Part shown: positions 32,136 through 40,806 of the stretch, one piece after another
Layout of the letters: every line of letters begins with the position of its first letter
Numbering within the stretch: position 1 is the first letter of the stretch
Assembly (NCBI GenBank): GCA_009702045.1
Contig: WLIV01000012.1
Span: 33,225-97,224 of the forward strand
DNA length: 64,000 bases
Source of the DNA: Actinomycetota bacterium
Lineage (GTDB): Bacteria > Actinomycetota > Acidimicrobiia > Acidimicrobiales > Ilumatobacteraceae
Reading direction: 5' to 3'
Made by a program: the position numbers and the translations under genes
The notes under the pieces: model-generated
What the model was told of the DNA's origin: nothing
The model's input: only the letters and a program-made list of their open reading frames with translations
Database searches by the model: none

Positions 32136-35124
32136 AACACGACGTACTCTGCGGCAGACCAGCGCAGACAGCAGCCGCAGCCGGCGCGACCGGGGTACGA
32201 CGCTGCCGGAGATCCTGGTGGCGGTCGCGGTGTCGGGTCTGCTCGTGGCCGTGATGGCGGCCGCCACGCGAGTGGTGGTCCGCCAGGGCGACAACACCAC
32301 CGGACGTTTGAACAACGCTCGTTCCGAGCAGGCCGTGGGTGTCTGGATGCCCACCGACCTCGCGTCGGCGGAGATTGTCGACGACTCCGCCGGGGCCTCG
32401 CCGTGCGGCAACGTCTGCCCGCCCAACGTCGACCTCGGGGGCAGCAACACGTTGATGCTGACCTGGACAGGCACCGTGGCTGGTGACACCAGTACGTTGA
32501 CCACCACCACCAAGGTGTCCTACCGCTACATCGAGGTCAGCCCGAACGAGTTCGAGATCCACCGCGTGGAGTGCGTATCGGTGGCCGGCGGAGCCCCGAC
32601 CTGTTCGCAGATCACGGTGCTGCACGACGTGATGGCGCCGCCTCCGGGCATCGAGTTCATCGCTGGAGTCACGAAGCCGAGTTGGGTGATGTTGGTGACA
32701 CTGGCGGTCGACCCGGTGAAACCTGGCGACGGCACCGACCTCGGGTTGTCTGGCAACGGCAGCACCCTCGACCCGACGTATTACTACCGGGAGGGTCGTC
32801 GGGTCACCGTCACCATCAACGGTGGTGGCGACCTGGCTGGTACCGGTGGCGGCCAGGACCAGATCACGCTCACGGCAGGTGGCACCCGCCGCGACCCGAA
32901 TCTCAGCACGACGAACCTGTCTGCGGCTCCCACGTTCGCAGCCACCAGGTCGCGCTGTGGTGGCAACTTCGGTCTGTTGGTCGACAGTTCGGGTTCCATC
33001 GGCAGCAATATGTCGTATGTGCGCTCCGGTGCGGCAGCGTTCATCGACGCCTTCGCCGGTACGCCGATCAAACTGCAGGTCGTGCCGTTCTCCTCGGTGG
33101 CTACCACGCTCGGTGCGGGCACCGGATGGAGTAAGTACTACGACATGCTCGTCGACTCCGACGTCACGGCGCTCAAGGTGTTGGTGAACGGTCTCAGCTC
33201 GGGCGGGTACACGAACTGGGAGGACGCGTTCTTCCGCATGTTCCGCAATGCCGACGGCACCGTGCAGCAGGTGCTGCCCGACACGTTGATTTTCTTCACC
33301 GACGGTATGCCCACCTACAACCGGTTGAACGACAGCACTTCAAAGACCACCTCGCCGGCAGTCGCGAACACCGCCGACAGTGGTCTGCCGCTCGCTGGCA
33401 CGAGCGGCTCGTACAACCAGCTGTCGTGGAACCGAGCCAACCGCATCGCCCGCGTCTACGAGGCCGACCTCGAGAAGTTCATCGGTGTGTTCGTTGGCAC
33501 CGACATCGGCGGCTCCTCCACGTGGACGGAGCAGGGCGCTGGATACCACCTCACCAACTACCTGCGCGGTTACCACGAGTCGTGGGAGCAGGCGTACCAC
33601 CTCACGAACCCGCAACGTGGTTCGCACACGTTGTACGAGTACGCGAGCACCGGCCTCACCTACCAGTACGCGCAGTCGGGTCTCACTTACCAGTACTCCA
33701 CCACCGGGCTCACCTACGAGTACGCCGGAACCGGCCTGATCTACGAGCAGAACAAGAACGGCAACACCTGGACCACCGTCACCAAGGCCGTCTACGACGC
33801 CGGTAACGCCAACAACACCAGCACCGACAACTACCGCGTGCGGGTCGACACCAGTACGTCGCTTGGGAACTGGACGACGTTGAACGCGAGCGCCGCGAGC
33901 GCAAAGACGCTGTACGACAAGAGCAACACCGTCGCCGGCGAAGCTGATGGTTTCCGGGTGCGCACCACCGGCACTGTCGGGCCGACATGGACCAACACCA
34001 CCAAGACGGTGTTCGATCTCACCAACACCACGGCGGACTCCACCGACGGGTATCGCATCGTGGTCGGCTCGCCCAGCTCATGGGCCTCGATGACCAAGGC
34101 GTTCTACGACGTCAACAATGCGGTGGCCGGCGCGAGCGACGGTTTCCAGGTCATTGTCAGCGGCACGCTGAAGAGCTGGGTGGCCACCACGAAGGCCGAT
34201 TACGACGCCAACAACCTGCCGGGCAACACCGATTCCCTCGATGGGTATCGCGCCACGGTCGCGTACTCGGCGCCCTACACCGACTGGGCGGCTACCACCG
34301 ATGCGGCCTACCTGGCCGGCAATACGACCGCTGACAACACCGATGGCTGGGACGCCGTAGTCAGTAATTCGGCACCCTTCACCTATTGGAGTTCGGTCTC
34401 GCAAGGTACCTACAACGCGAACAACTCCACGGTTGATTCCGCGGACGGTTGGCGAGTGTCGACCGTCTACTCCAGCCCGTACTCGGCGTGGGAGAACTCC
34501 ACCGAGGCGGCCTACACCAGTGGCAACACGGTGTGGGGTGTCGCTGACGGCTGGGATGCGACGAAGGACTACACCGAGCCGTACACGTTCCACGAGGGCT
34601 ATTCCACGTCGACCCGCAAGAACACCGACATCCTCAAGCAGATCGTGGCCCCTGGCGGCGTGGTGCCAGCTCAGAAGACTGGCTCCACGTACACCAACTC
34701 GCAGGAGGCGACCTACTACGAGTTGCCCACTTGGGATCAGTTCGCGGGAGCAATGACCAGCATGGCGTTGGCCGAATGCGGTGGCACGGTGACGTTGCAG
34801 ACCAAGATCGGCGCTGCGGCGGCCGCCGACCCGTTCACCTATCAGAGTTCCGTCGACAAGACCACGGCCACTACCAGCGCCCAGTTCCGTAGCGGCACGT
34901 TCGACTTCGATCTCGCCGGTGGCGGCAGCATCAGTGTCACACTCTCGCCGGTGATCAACTCCGACCAGAACTTGTACAACCCGGTCGGCTGGAGCTGCAA
35001 GGCGGGCGGGGTGGCGTATCCGTTCACGGCGACACCCATCGCCGGCGGGCCGTGGACCAGCATCACCCTCACGGTCAGCCCCAACCAGGCGATCTCGTGC
35101 ATCAACTCGGTGACGCTGAGATGA
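32128..35124 (+). CDS. Giant pseudopilin with von Willebrand A domain and tandem repeats
   Basis: A 998-residue modular pilin. The N-terminus has a prepilin leader and helix: RG|TTLPEILVAVAVSGLLVAV with Glu at +5 (PilW-like). Residues ~60-270 are a beta-rich domain. A vWA domain follows with a complete MIDAS: D286-S-S-G-S, T362 and D392 in FFTDG. Then come four 9-residue units Y(E/Q)Y(A/S)xxGLT (residues 503-538) and eight 32-37-residue units with W...T(K/E)xxYD...N(T/N)...DG(Y/F/W)(R/D)V (from residue 548). A beta domain with a C-x-SC end closes it. vWA pilins are known as adhesins at pilus tips in other bacteria, for example streptococcal PilB. The stop overlaps the next ATG. Confidence 0.87.
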   Translation: MSRTRRTLRQTSADSSRSRRDRGTTLPEILVAVAVSGLLVAVMAAATRVVVRQGDNTTGRLNNARSEQAVGVWMPTDLASAEIVDDSAGASPCGNVCPPNVDLGGSNTLMLTWTGTVAGDTSTLTTTTKVSYRYIEVSPNEFEIHRVECVSVAGGAPTCSQITVLHDVMAPPPGIEFIAGVTKPSWVMLVTLAVDPVKPGDGTDLGLSGNGSTLDPTYYYREGRRVTVTINGGGDLAGTGGGQDQITLTAGGTRRDPNLSTTNLSAAPTFAATRSRCGGNFGLLVDSSGSIGSNMSYVRSGAAAFIDAFAGTPIKLQVVPFSSVATTLGAGTGWSKYYDMLVDSDVTALKVLVNGLSSGGYTNWEDAFFRMFRNADGTVQQVLPDTLIFFTDGMPTYNRLNDSTSKTTSPAVANTADSGLPLAGTSGSYNQLSWNRANRIARVYEADLEKFIGVFVGTDIGGSSTWTEQGAGYHLTNYLRGYHESWEQAYHLTNPQRGSHTLYEYASTGLTYQYAQSGLTYQYSTTGLTYEYAGTGLIYEQNKNGNTWTTVTKAVYDAGNANNTSTDNYRVRVDTSTSLGNWTTLNASAASAKTLYDKSNTVAGEADGFRVRTTGTVGPTWTNTTKTVFDLTNTTADSTDGYRIVVGSPSSWASMTKAFYDVNNAVAGASDGFQVIVSGTLKSWVATTKADYDANNLPGNTDSLDGYRATVAYSAPYTDWAATTDAAYLAGNTTADNTDGWDAVVSNSAPFTYWSSVSQGTYNANNSTVDSADGWRVSTVYSSPYSAWENSTEAAYTSGNTVWGVADGWDATKDYTEPYTFHEGYSTSTRKNTDILKQIVAPGGVVPAQKTGSTYTNSQEATYYELPTWDQFAGAMTSMALAECGGTVTLQTKIGAAAAADPFTYQSSVDKTTATTSAQFRSGTFDFDLAGGGSISVTLSPVINSDQNLYNPVGWSCKAGGVAYPFTATPIAGGPWTSITLTVSPNQAISCINSVTLR
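33634..33741 (+). repeat. Four 27-bp in-frame repeats in the vWA pseudopilin
   Basis: Four consecutive units encode YEYASTGLT, YQYAQSGLT, YQYSTTGLT and YEYAGTGLI. A fifth partial unit YEQ follows. The regular Tyr spacing suggests a beta-helical or stalk segment, and the near-identity of the units suggests recent expansion. Confidence 0.85.
33769..34592 (+). repeat. Eight degenerate ~105-bp repeats in the vWA pseudopilin
   Basis: Each unit starts with a Trp (TWTTVTKAVYD, TWTNTTKTVFD, SWASMTKAFYD, SWVATTKADYD, DWAATTDAAYL, YWSSVSQGTYN, AWENSTEAAYT) and ends in DG plus an aromatic and a short beta strand. Units are 32-37 residues. The DNA has diverged, so the array is older than the 27-bp repeats. 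Confidence 0.8.
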
Positions 35125-36566
35125 GTCAGCAACCCGAACGGCCGCGTGACGAGGGGATGGCGCTGATGTTCGCGCTGATGTTCGTTGCGGTCGGGTCGAT
35201 GCTGATCCTGCCGTTGCTCACCTACGCACAGGGTGTGATGAAGGCCACGACCCAGGAGCACACGAAGGCCGTCCGTGCCGCCGCCGCGACCGGTGCGCTG
35301 CGAGTGGTGCTGGCCGACCCGAGTCGACTGTTCAAGGTGTGTTCGGCGAGCGGTCTGCACGTGTCGGTGGACCTCGCGGTGCCCGATATCGGCACCCCGG
35401 TGTCGGTGAAGTGCACCACCACCGCCGAGGCGAACGAGTTGCAGTCGTCCGACCTGCGAGTCGCGATGGCCGTCACGGCTGCCGGTTCGGTCGAGCCGGT
35501 CGGTGCCGTCGGCGGGGCGTACGCCAACAGCGGAAGCGCCGACCCACAGCTGTGGTGGGGCGATGTCACGACCGTCACCACGGGCGGGAAGATCTGGATG
35601 CCAAACCTGCCGTCGCACGCACTGAACCATCCGGCTTCCAGCGGCTACATGATGCCGACCTGGGCCGGCTCGTGCCGTGTGTTCTTCCCTGGCACCTATC
35701 TCGATCCCATCACCATCGCTGATGCGGTGCCCACCTACTTCACGTCCGGTGTCTACGACTTCGAGAACACCGTGACGTTTGGCGCCCGGGCCAACGTGGT
35801 TGTCGGTGAGGGCGCCTACGAAGGGTGCACCACGAATGCAGAGGCCGCCTACTACGCCATCAACGCGCCGGCGACGGTCAGCATCTCGGGGATCGGCGCC
35901 ACGTTCGTCTTTGGTGGGGCCGGGCGCTTGGTGGTCACCGATAGCGGCACGGCCACCGGACCGTCCGTGTTGTTCAATGCTCGGTTGGTCGACGCCACGG
36001 ATGTCGGCAACTCCGTCAGCGCGGGGGTGTCGATCGAGTCGGTGAACGGCGTTGCAGCGAGCTCCACCTCCAGCAGCGACCTACTGATCGCCGGTTACCT
36101 CAACGTGCCGAAGTCGCACACACAGGCGAAGCCTGCCGACGCAGCCGCACCGCCCGACGCGGCGTCCACCGGCTACATCTCGTCCACGCTGGTTCCCCAG
36201 CCCGCACCGGCCGCAGAGGTGACGCCGATCATTGATGTGCAGATCACCGGCACTGGCACCACCACGCTCTACATCCCGGGGTACGTGGCCGTACCGCAGG
36301 GGCGCATCAACCTCAACGTCGGTGCGGCGTCCGCCGCTGGTGCCAGCCTGCAGCTGCTCGGCGGTGTGCTCGCTGGCAAGATCACCGTGGCTGGTGCCAC
36401 GCCGGCAACGCTGCAGTGGGGTCTGGTCAACCGGATCGTGCAGAAGACATTCAAGCTGGTGGCGACCACCACGGGGAGCGGCGACCCGAAGGTCACGTCG
36501 ACCGCGATCGTGCAGATCAACGACTACGGCGAATACGCGATCAACTCCTGGGTCACCAGCATCTAG
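35121..36566 (+). CDS. PilX-like pilus assembly protein
   Basis: A 481-residue protein. The N-terminal segment DEGMALMFALMFVAVGSMLILPLL is a PilX-type membrane helix, without a prepilin G|F site. The remainder is a large extracytoplasmic domain rich in Gly, Thr and Val with repeated short beta strands (for example ATVSISGIGATFVFGGAGRLVV and TGTGTTTLYIPGYVAVPQG), like a right-handed beta-helix. It overlaps the giant pseudopilin gene by ATGA. Genes in this position of type IV pilus loci commonly encode pilus-tip or priming components. I do not know the precise role here. Confidence 0.7.
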   Translation: MSQQPERPRDEGMALMFALMFVAVGSMLILPLLTYAQGVMKATTQEHTKAVRAAAATGALRVVLADPSRLFKVCSASGLHVSVDLAVPDIGTPVSVKCTTTAEANELQSSDLRVAMAVTAAGSVEPVGAVGGAYANSGSADPQLWWGDVTTVTTGGKIWMPNLPSHALNHPASSGYMMPTWAGSCRVFFPGTYLDPITIADAVPTYFTSGVYDFENTVTFGARANVVVGEGAYEGCTTNAEAAYYAINAPATVSISGIGATFVFGGAGRLVVTDSGTATGPSVLFNARLVDATDVGNSVSAGVSIESVNGVAASSTSSSDLLIAGYLNVPKSHTQAKPADAAAPPDAASTGYISSTLVPQPAPAAEVTPIIDVQITGTGTTTLYIPGYVAVPQGRINLNVGAASAAGASLQLLGGVLAGKITVAGATPATLQWGLVNRIVQKTFKLVATTTGSGDPKVTSTAIVQINDYGEYAINSWVTSI

Positions 36567-36580
36567 TCAGCTGGATGGGG

Positions 36581-37300
36581 TCAGCGCACGATCTCCATGC
36601 GCATACCCGACGAATCCCACCCAGGATCCTGGGGGAGGCGATTCATCGCCCGCCCTGCGGCGCGGCGAGCGGTCCATACGAGCGCAGTCGCCTGCAGCAG
36701 GTGCACCTGACCCGCCCCGGCCGGGGGGGTGCGAGTGATGATCTCTTCCAGCCCGGGGATCTTGTTGCGGATGAGCGCCATTCGCTCGAGCACTCCGTCC
36801 TGCTGGTACGGCGACGAGGTGACTGGTCGGTCGTCGTTCAGTTGTGTGAACGTCAGGTCGGGGTGCGCGGCGAAGAAGTTGCGCTGGTGGAACGGCTGGA
36901 ACTCGCGCTCGCATTCGCGCAACATTTTGAACCGGCGAAAGTCGTCGCGGGTGAGCCACGGCTCGAGTTCGAGCGCCTCGGCGCGTGTGGCGGCGTTCAG
37001 CGCGGCCCGTGACGGCACCGGCTTGATGGCCACCATCCGGGGCCACCCGACGAGCTCACGCGCCTCGCGGTCGCATGCACGGTACGGCCCGCTGGGTTCG
37101 TCCTCGAAGCCGAGCGTGGCGTAGATCGCAGCCGCATCGAACTTCGGCTTGAACTCCAACACATCGATCAGTGTCTTGACGACCTCCGGCTCGTCGGCGA
37201 CGACCGTGACGCCGGCCAGACGTGCCGGCACGATCAGCCACCCACCTGGACAGGGCACGATGCCGCCGAGGATCTTGTAGGGAAGTCGCGAAGCGACCAT
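36581..37300 (-). CDS. DUF429-like predicted RNase H-fold protein
   Basis: A 239-residue protein resembling the DUF429 family (predicted RNase H-like nucleases). Matching parts are the opening GGIVPCPGGWLIVPARL, the RACDREARELVG segment and a middle helix region. However the family's first catalytic Asp (GxDGxxxGW) reads V-P-C here, and the DIPxG element is not visible, so the active site looks lost. Its position between the pilin-type genes and pilT is unusual. It is on the pilT strand and starts 17 bases after it. Confidence 0.55.
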   Translation of the reverse strand: MVASRLPYKILGGIVPCPGGWLIVPARLAGVTVVADEPEVVKTLIDVLEFKPKFDAAAIYATLGFEDEPSGPYRACDREARELVGWPRMVAIKPVPSRAALNAATRAEALELEPWLTRDDFRRFKMLRECEREFQPFHQRNFFAAHPDLTFTQLNDDRPVTSSPYQQDGVLERMALIRNKIPGLEEIITRTPPAGAGQVHLLQATALVWTARRAAGRAMNRLPQDPGWDSSGMRMEIVR

Positions 37301-37317
37301 AGTGCTACTCGGGCTCC

Positions 37318-38469
37318 TCAGCGACCGGCGACAGTGCCGGAACCGGTCGTGGCGACCTGACCGGCTTCGATGGTGGCCTGGGCCTGCAACTGTGACCGCA
37401 GCGTGGCGGCCTGGGCGAGAATCTCCTTGGGGTACTGGCTGATCTCGGCGGCAGTCTCGAAGCTGACCATTCCGCTGGACACCAGCCGGGCGAGATCCAT
37501 CTCCATCGTCTGCATACCTTCCTGTTGTGCGGACAGCATCGCGTTGCGGATCTGACGGCTCTTGCCCTCGCGCACCAAGTTGCGTACAGCGTCGTTGGCC
37601 AGCAGCACCTCGTACGCGCCCACCCGTCCTCCGCCAATGGCGGGTAGCAGACGTTGGCTGATGACACCCTGCAGCGTGCCGGCGAGCTGGATCTGAATCT
37701 GGTCGCGGCGATCGGCGGGGAACACGTCGATGATGCGGTCGAGTGCCTGAGGGGCGTCGTTGGTGTGCAGTGTGCCGAACACGAGGTGACCAGTCTCGGC
37801 CAAGGTGAGCGTGATCGAGATCGAGTCGAGGTCGCGCATTTCGCCGAGGAGGATGACATCGGGGTCTTCACGAAGGGCGCTGCGCAGACCTTCGGTGAAG
37901 CTGCTGACGTCGGTGCCGACCTCACGCTGGTTGACCATCGCCACCTTGTGTTGGTGCAGGTACTCGATGGGGTCTTCGATCGTGAGGATGTGCACCGGCC
38001 TGGTCTGGTTGATGCGGTCGATCATCGCCGCCAGCGTGGTGCTCTTTCCCGAGCCGGTGGGGCCAGTGACCAGCACCAGACCATACGGACGGTTCAACAG
38101 GTCGAGCGCGGCAGGGGGAGCTCCCAGTTCGTCGAGCGAGCGCACACGGAACGGGATGACGCGCAAGGCGAGCGTGTAGCTGGCGCGCTGCATGTAGGCG
38201 TTCGCGCGGAATCGGCCGATGGATTCGAGGCCGAAGGAGAAGTCGACCTGCATGTTCCCGTCGAGTTCGTGCTGCTGCGCCTCGGTGAGGAGCGACCTCA
38301 CCATCCGTTCGGTGTCGGCGGGTAGCAGGAGGGGAACACCTTCGAAGGGCACGAGGACACCGTCGCGGCGGGCGGTGGCCGGTCGACCCACTGTGAGGTG
38401 CAAGTCGCTGGCTCCGGCGGCCACGGTCGCCTGTAGCAGTGTGACCAGCATCGGATCGGGATTGAACAT
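37318..38469 (-). CDS. pilT: Type IV pilus retraction ATPase PilT
   Basis: A GspE-family secretion ATPase of 383 residues with PilT features. It opens MLVTLLQATVAAGASDLHLTVGRPA; Walker A is GPTGSGKSTTLAAMIDRIN, the Asp box is EDPIEYLHQHK, Walker B is VILLGEMRDLDSI and the His box ETGHLVFGTLHTNDA is complete. The AIRNLIRE-type C-terminal motif that marks retraction ATPases is seen as AVRNLVREGK. It depolymerises pilus fibres for twitching or DNA uptake. It is divergent from pilD. Confidence 0.95.
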   Translation of the reverse strand: MFNPDPMLVTLLQATVAAGASDLHLTVGRPATARRDGVLVPFEGVPLLLPADTERMVRSLLTEAQQHELDGNMQVDFSFGLESIGRFRANAYMQRASYTLALRVIPFRVRSLDELGAPPAALDLLNRPYGLVLVTGPTGSGKSTTLAAMIDRINQTRPVHILTIEDPIEYLHQHKVAMVNQREVGTDVSSFTEGLRSALREDPDVILLGEMRDLDSISITLTLAETGHLVFGTLHTNDAPQALDRIIDVFPADRRDQIQIQLAGTLQGVISQRLLPAIGGGRVGAYEVLLANDAVRNLVREGKSRQIRNAMLSAQQEGMQTMEMDLARLVSSGMVSFETAAEISQYPKEILAQAATLRSQLQAQATIEAGQVATTGSGTVAGR

Positions 38470-38514
38470 TGCGGCTAGCCTCCGGTGTCACCGCCCTAGT
38501 AGCGGGTCCTGCGT

Positions 38515-39279
38515 ATGACGATCTTCTTCTCGGCCTTGTATGGCCTTCTCATTGGTTCATTCCTCACCGTCGTGGTCGATCGCGTGCCGCGAGGCGCATC
38601 GATCGTTCAGCCGGGTTCGGCGTGCGGGAACTGTGGCCTGCGCCTGGGTCCCCTCGATCTGGTTCCAGTCTTCAGCTGGTTGGCGCTGCGCGGCAAGTGC
38701 CGCCGGTGCCATACGGGTATCGGCATTGAGCCGCTGGTGCTTGAGGTGTCAACATCGTCTCTTTTCGGGCTCATGGCGTGGCACTTCGGGTGGTCGTGGC
38801 GTCTCCCGGCCTATTGCGTGCTGGTGGCCGGTTTGGTGGCGCTGACCTGGATTGATCTGAGGACGAAGCGATTACCACGAGAGATTACGTACACGACGGC
38901 TGCTGTTGGTGCACCACTACTGTGCGTGGCGGCGGTCGTGGAACACAACCCTGAACGGATCTGGATGATGCTGCTCGGTGCGGCCATCTCCTTCGCCGCG
39001 ATGGGGCTGATCTATGTGCTCAGCAGGGGCGGGATGGGAGACGGAGACGTACGCCTGGCGCCGCTACTGGGTGGGTACCTCGGCTTCCTCAACCCCGGGC
39101 TCGCGCCAATCGGGTTGTTCTTCGGTTTCCTCACCGGAGCGGTCGTCGGCGTGGCGATGATGGCTGTGCACCGCGGCACGCGCCGCACAGCGGTGCCGTT
39201 CGGTCCGTTCCTCGCCTTGGGCACCGTGCTGGCGATCCTCTTCGGTCAGCGCTACATCGACCTGATCATGGTTCGCTGA
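38515..39279 (+). CDS. pilD: Prepilin peptidase/N-methyltransferase
   Basis: A membrane aspartic peptidase of 254 residues that cleaves and N-methylates prepilins. The N-terminal methyltransferase domain has the four Cys pairs CGNC and CRRC. Catalytic Asp residues lie in TWIDLRTKRLP and GMGDGDVRLAP, the GxGD type. Six to eight membrane segments are visible. It starts 45 bases from the pilT start on the other strand, so the two probably share a regulatory region. Confidence 0.94.
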   Translation: MTIFFSALYGLLIGSFLTVVVDRVPRGASIVQPGSACGNCGLRLGPLDLVPVFSWLALRGKCRRCHTGIGIEPLVLEVSTSSLFGLMAWHFGWSWRLPAYCVLVAGLVALTWIDLRTKRLPREITYTTAAVGAPLLCVAAVVEHNPERIWMMLLGAAISFAAMGLIYVLSRGGMGDGDVRLAPLLGGYLGFLNPGLAPIGLFFGFLTGAVVGVAMMAVHRGTRRTAVPFGPFLALGTVLAILFGQRYIDLIMVR

Positions 39280-39351
39280 GGCGCACTGTTCGCTCAGCTG
39301 AGCGCGGCCCACGTAGCGCATATCAGGCAGTTCGGTGCGGTCCATCCCCGG

Positions 39352-39403
39352 GTTCACGTCGCGGGATGTACCGCAAGTCTGCGGTCAAGCCCGCGACATG
39401 AAC
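39352..39403. repeat. Long two-part inverted repeat
   Basis: Outer arms GTTCACGTCGCGGG (39352-39365) and CCCGCGACATGAAC (39390-39403) pair over 14 bases with one mismatch. Inner arms CCGCA and TGCGG (39371-39375, 39380-39384) pair perfectly around AGTC. Five-base unpaired stretches ATGTA and TCAAG separate the stems. No T-run follows. Confidence 0.7.
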
Positions 39404-39437
39404 CGGATGAGAGGCAGCACCTACTGCCCTGAGGGGC

Positions 39438-39560
39438 GGTTCCTGGGAACCACACCAGGTCGCGATCTGGTCTGACCCGTCCCTCGGAAACCGGAACTGA
39501 CTCGCCCCAGAAGCTGGGACGGAACGGGTAGCCCCAGAACCTCAGGCCGAGCCGAACGGT
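39438..39560. repeat. Family B repeat, copy 2
   Basis: Contains GGTTCCTGGGAACC (39438-39451), ACCAG...CTGGT, CGGAAACCGGAACTG (39485-39499) shared exactly with the copy at 26629, and CCCCAGAAGCTGGGAC. It lies in another gap between converging genes. Confidence 0.6.
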
Positions 39561-39582
39561 TCGATGAGGCACACTGTCCGGC

Positions 39583-40797
39583 TCAGCCCTTGTCGTTCTT
39601 CACGCCACCGAGTACGCCGTACATCGCCTGTACGAGGGCGACGGCGACGAAACCCACCACGACGCCCACTGCGACGATCATCAGCGGTTCGAACATCGCA
39701 GTGAACTTCTTGATACGCGACTCGAGTTCACGGTCGAAGTAGATGCTGGCGACTTCCAGTTGCTTGTCGAGCGTGCCCGTCTCTTCGCCGACCTTGAACA
39801 TCTGGCGTGCGGCACCCGGGAACACGCCGGTACGCGCGAGCGGGGCGGAAAAGCCACCGCCCTCGAGCATCTCGACCTGGGCCAGCTCGAGACGGGAGCG
39901 GAACACGATGTTGTTCGTGGACTCGGTGGTGGTGCGCATGGCGTCGGGCAGCGGCACGCCAGCGCGCACCATGGCGCCGAGGATGCGGCAGAACCGTTCG
40001 AGGATTGAGTATTCGATGATGCCGCTGATGATGGGGGTCTTCAGCAGCATCTTGTCCTTGAACGCCTGACCCGACGGGGTCTTCCTCAACCACATGATGT
40101 GGGCCATGAACACCAAGAACACTGAGAACGGGATGTACCACATGATCGTGAACAGGTCGCCCACGAACAGCAGTGAGCGGGTGGCGAACGGTAGGTCTGC
40201 GTGCAGCTCCGCGAACAACGGTTTGAACTGCGGCAGGACGTAGCCGCACAGAATGGTGACGGTGACCAGTGCGAGCACCATGACGACCGCCGGGTACGAC
40301 AACGCGCCGACCACCTTGGAGCGAGTGTCGATTTCACGCTCGAGATAGATCGACAGGTTCTCCAGCGTCTCGTCGAGTTTGCCGGTGAGTTCCGCTGAGC
40401 CGAGAATGCCGATGTAGTAGTTCGGGAACGCCTCGGGGTGCTTGGCCGCCGCACCCGACAGGGTGCCGCCGTTGCGTAGATCGTCGACCATCATGGTGAT
40501 CGTGCGTTGCAGCGCGACGTCGGAGGTCTCGTCGCCGATGACCTCCATCGCGTCGGTCAGCGGGATACCGGCCTTCACGAACACGGCGAGTTGCCGCGTG
40601 AAGTTCATCAACTCCTTCTTCTTCACCTTCACTTTGGTCAGTTCGAAGTCGAGCCGGCCGCGCTTCTCCTCGACCTTGATCGGGTACAGGTTCGCGCCGA
40701 TGATCTGTTGGCGCGCTTCACCCACTGTCGCAGCCTTGGTGATTCCTTCGACCGACGTACCGTTGGCGTCGATGGCGGAATAGGCGAACTTGGGCAT
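39583..40797 (-). CDS. pilC: Type IV pilus inner-membrane platform protein PilC
   Basis: A GspF-family protein of 404 residues. Two T2SSF domains are present (residues ~65-190 and ~270-390), each ending in a membrane helix, with the central pair of helices ALVTVTILCGYVLPQFKPLF and PFSVFLVFMAHIMW. The repeat motif LTGKLDETLENLSIYLERE and EETGTLDKQLEVASIYFDRELE is diagnostic. It couples the ATPase to pilin extraction. It lies nine bases after pilB on the same strand. Confidence 0.95.
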   Translation of the reverse strand: MPKFAYSAIDANGTSVEGITKAATVGEARQQIIGANLYPIKVEEKRGRLDFELTKVKVKKKELMNFTRQLAVFVKAGIPLTDAMEVIGDETSDVALQRTITMMVDDLRNGGTLSGAAAKHPEAFPNYYIGILGSAELTGKLDETLENLSIYLEREIDTRSKVVGALSYPAVVMVLALVTVTILCGYVLPQFKPLFAELHADLPFATRSLLFVGDLFTIMWYIPFSVFLVFMAHIMWLRKTPSGQAFKDKMLLKTPIISGIIEYSILERFCRILGAMVRAGVPLPDAMRTTTESTNNIVFRSRLELAQVEMLEGGGFSAPLARTGVFPGAARQMFKVGEETGTLDKQLEVASIYFDRELESRIKKFTAMFEPLMIVAVGVVVGFVAVALVQAMYGVLGGVKNDKG

Positions 40798-40806
40798 CGA
40801 ATGCTC

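Larger units (their letters stand above)
39280..39582. other. 303-bp non-coding gap between converging pilD and pilC
   Basis: I see no gene here. It holds a long two-part hairpin (39352-39403), a family B repeat (39438-39560) with the palindrome GGTTCCTGGGAACC, and an ACCAG...CTGGT hairpin. The left 70 bases after pilD have no feature I can name. Confidence 0.6.

Noticed and set aside
31578..32513. A 311-codon minus-strand frame across the pseudopilin genes
   Set aside because: Antisense of two translationally coupled pilin-type genes; no motif and no ribosome site.
33634..34592. Tandem repeats as a CRISPR array
   Set aside because: The units are in-frame coding repeats without spacers of constant length, inside a clear open frame, and no cas gene is near.
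36581..37300. The DUF429-like protein as a PilM/N component
   Set aside because: The RACDREAR segment and GGW opening fit DUF429 better; there is no actin-like ATPase motif or membrane helix.
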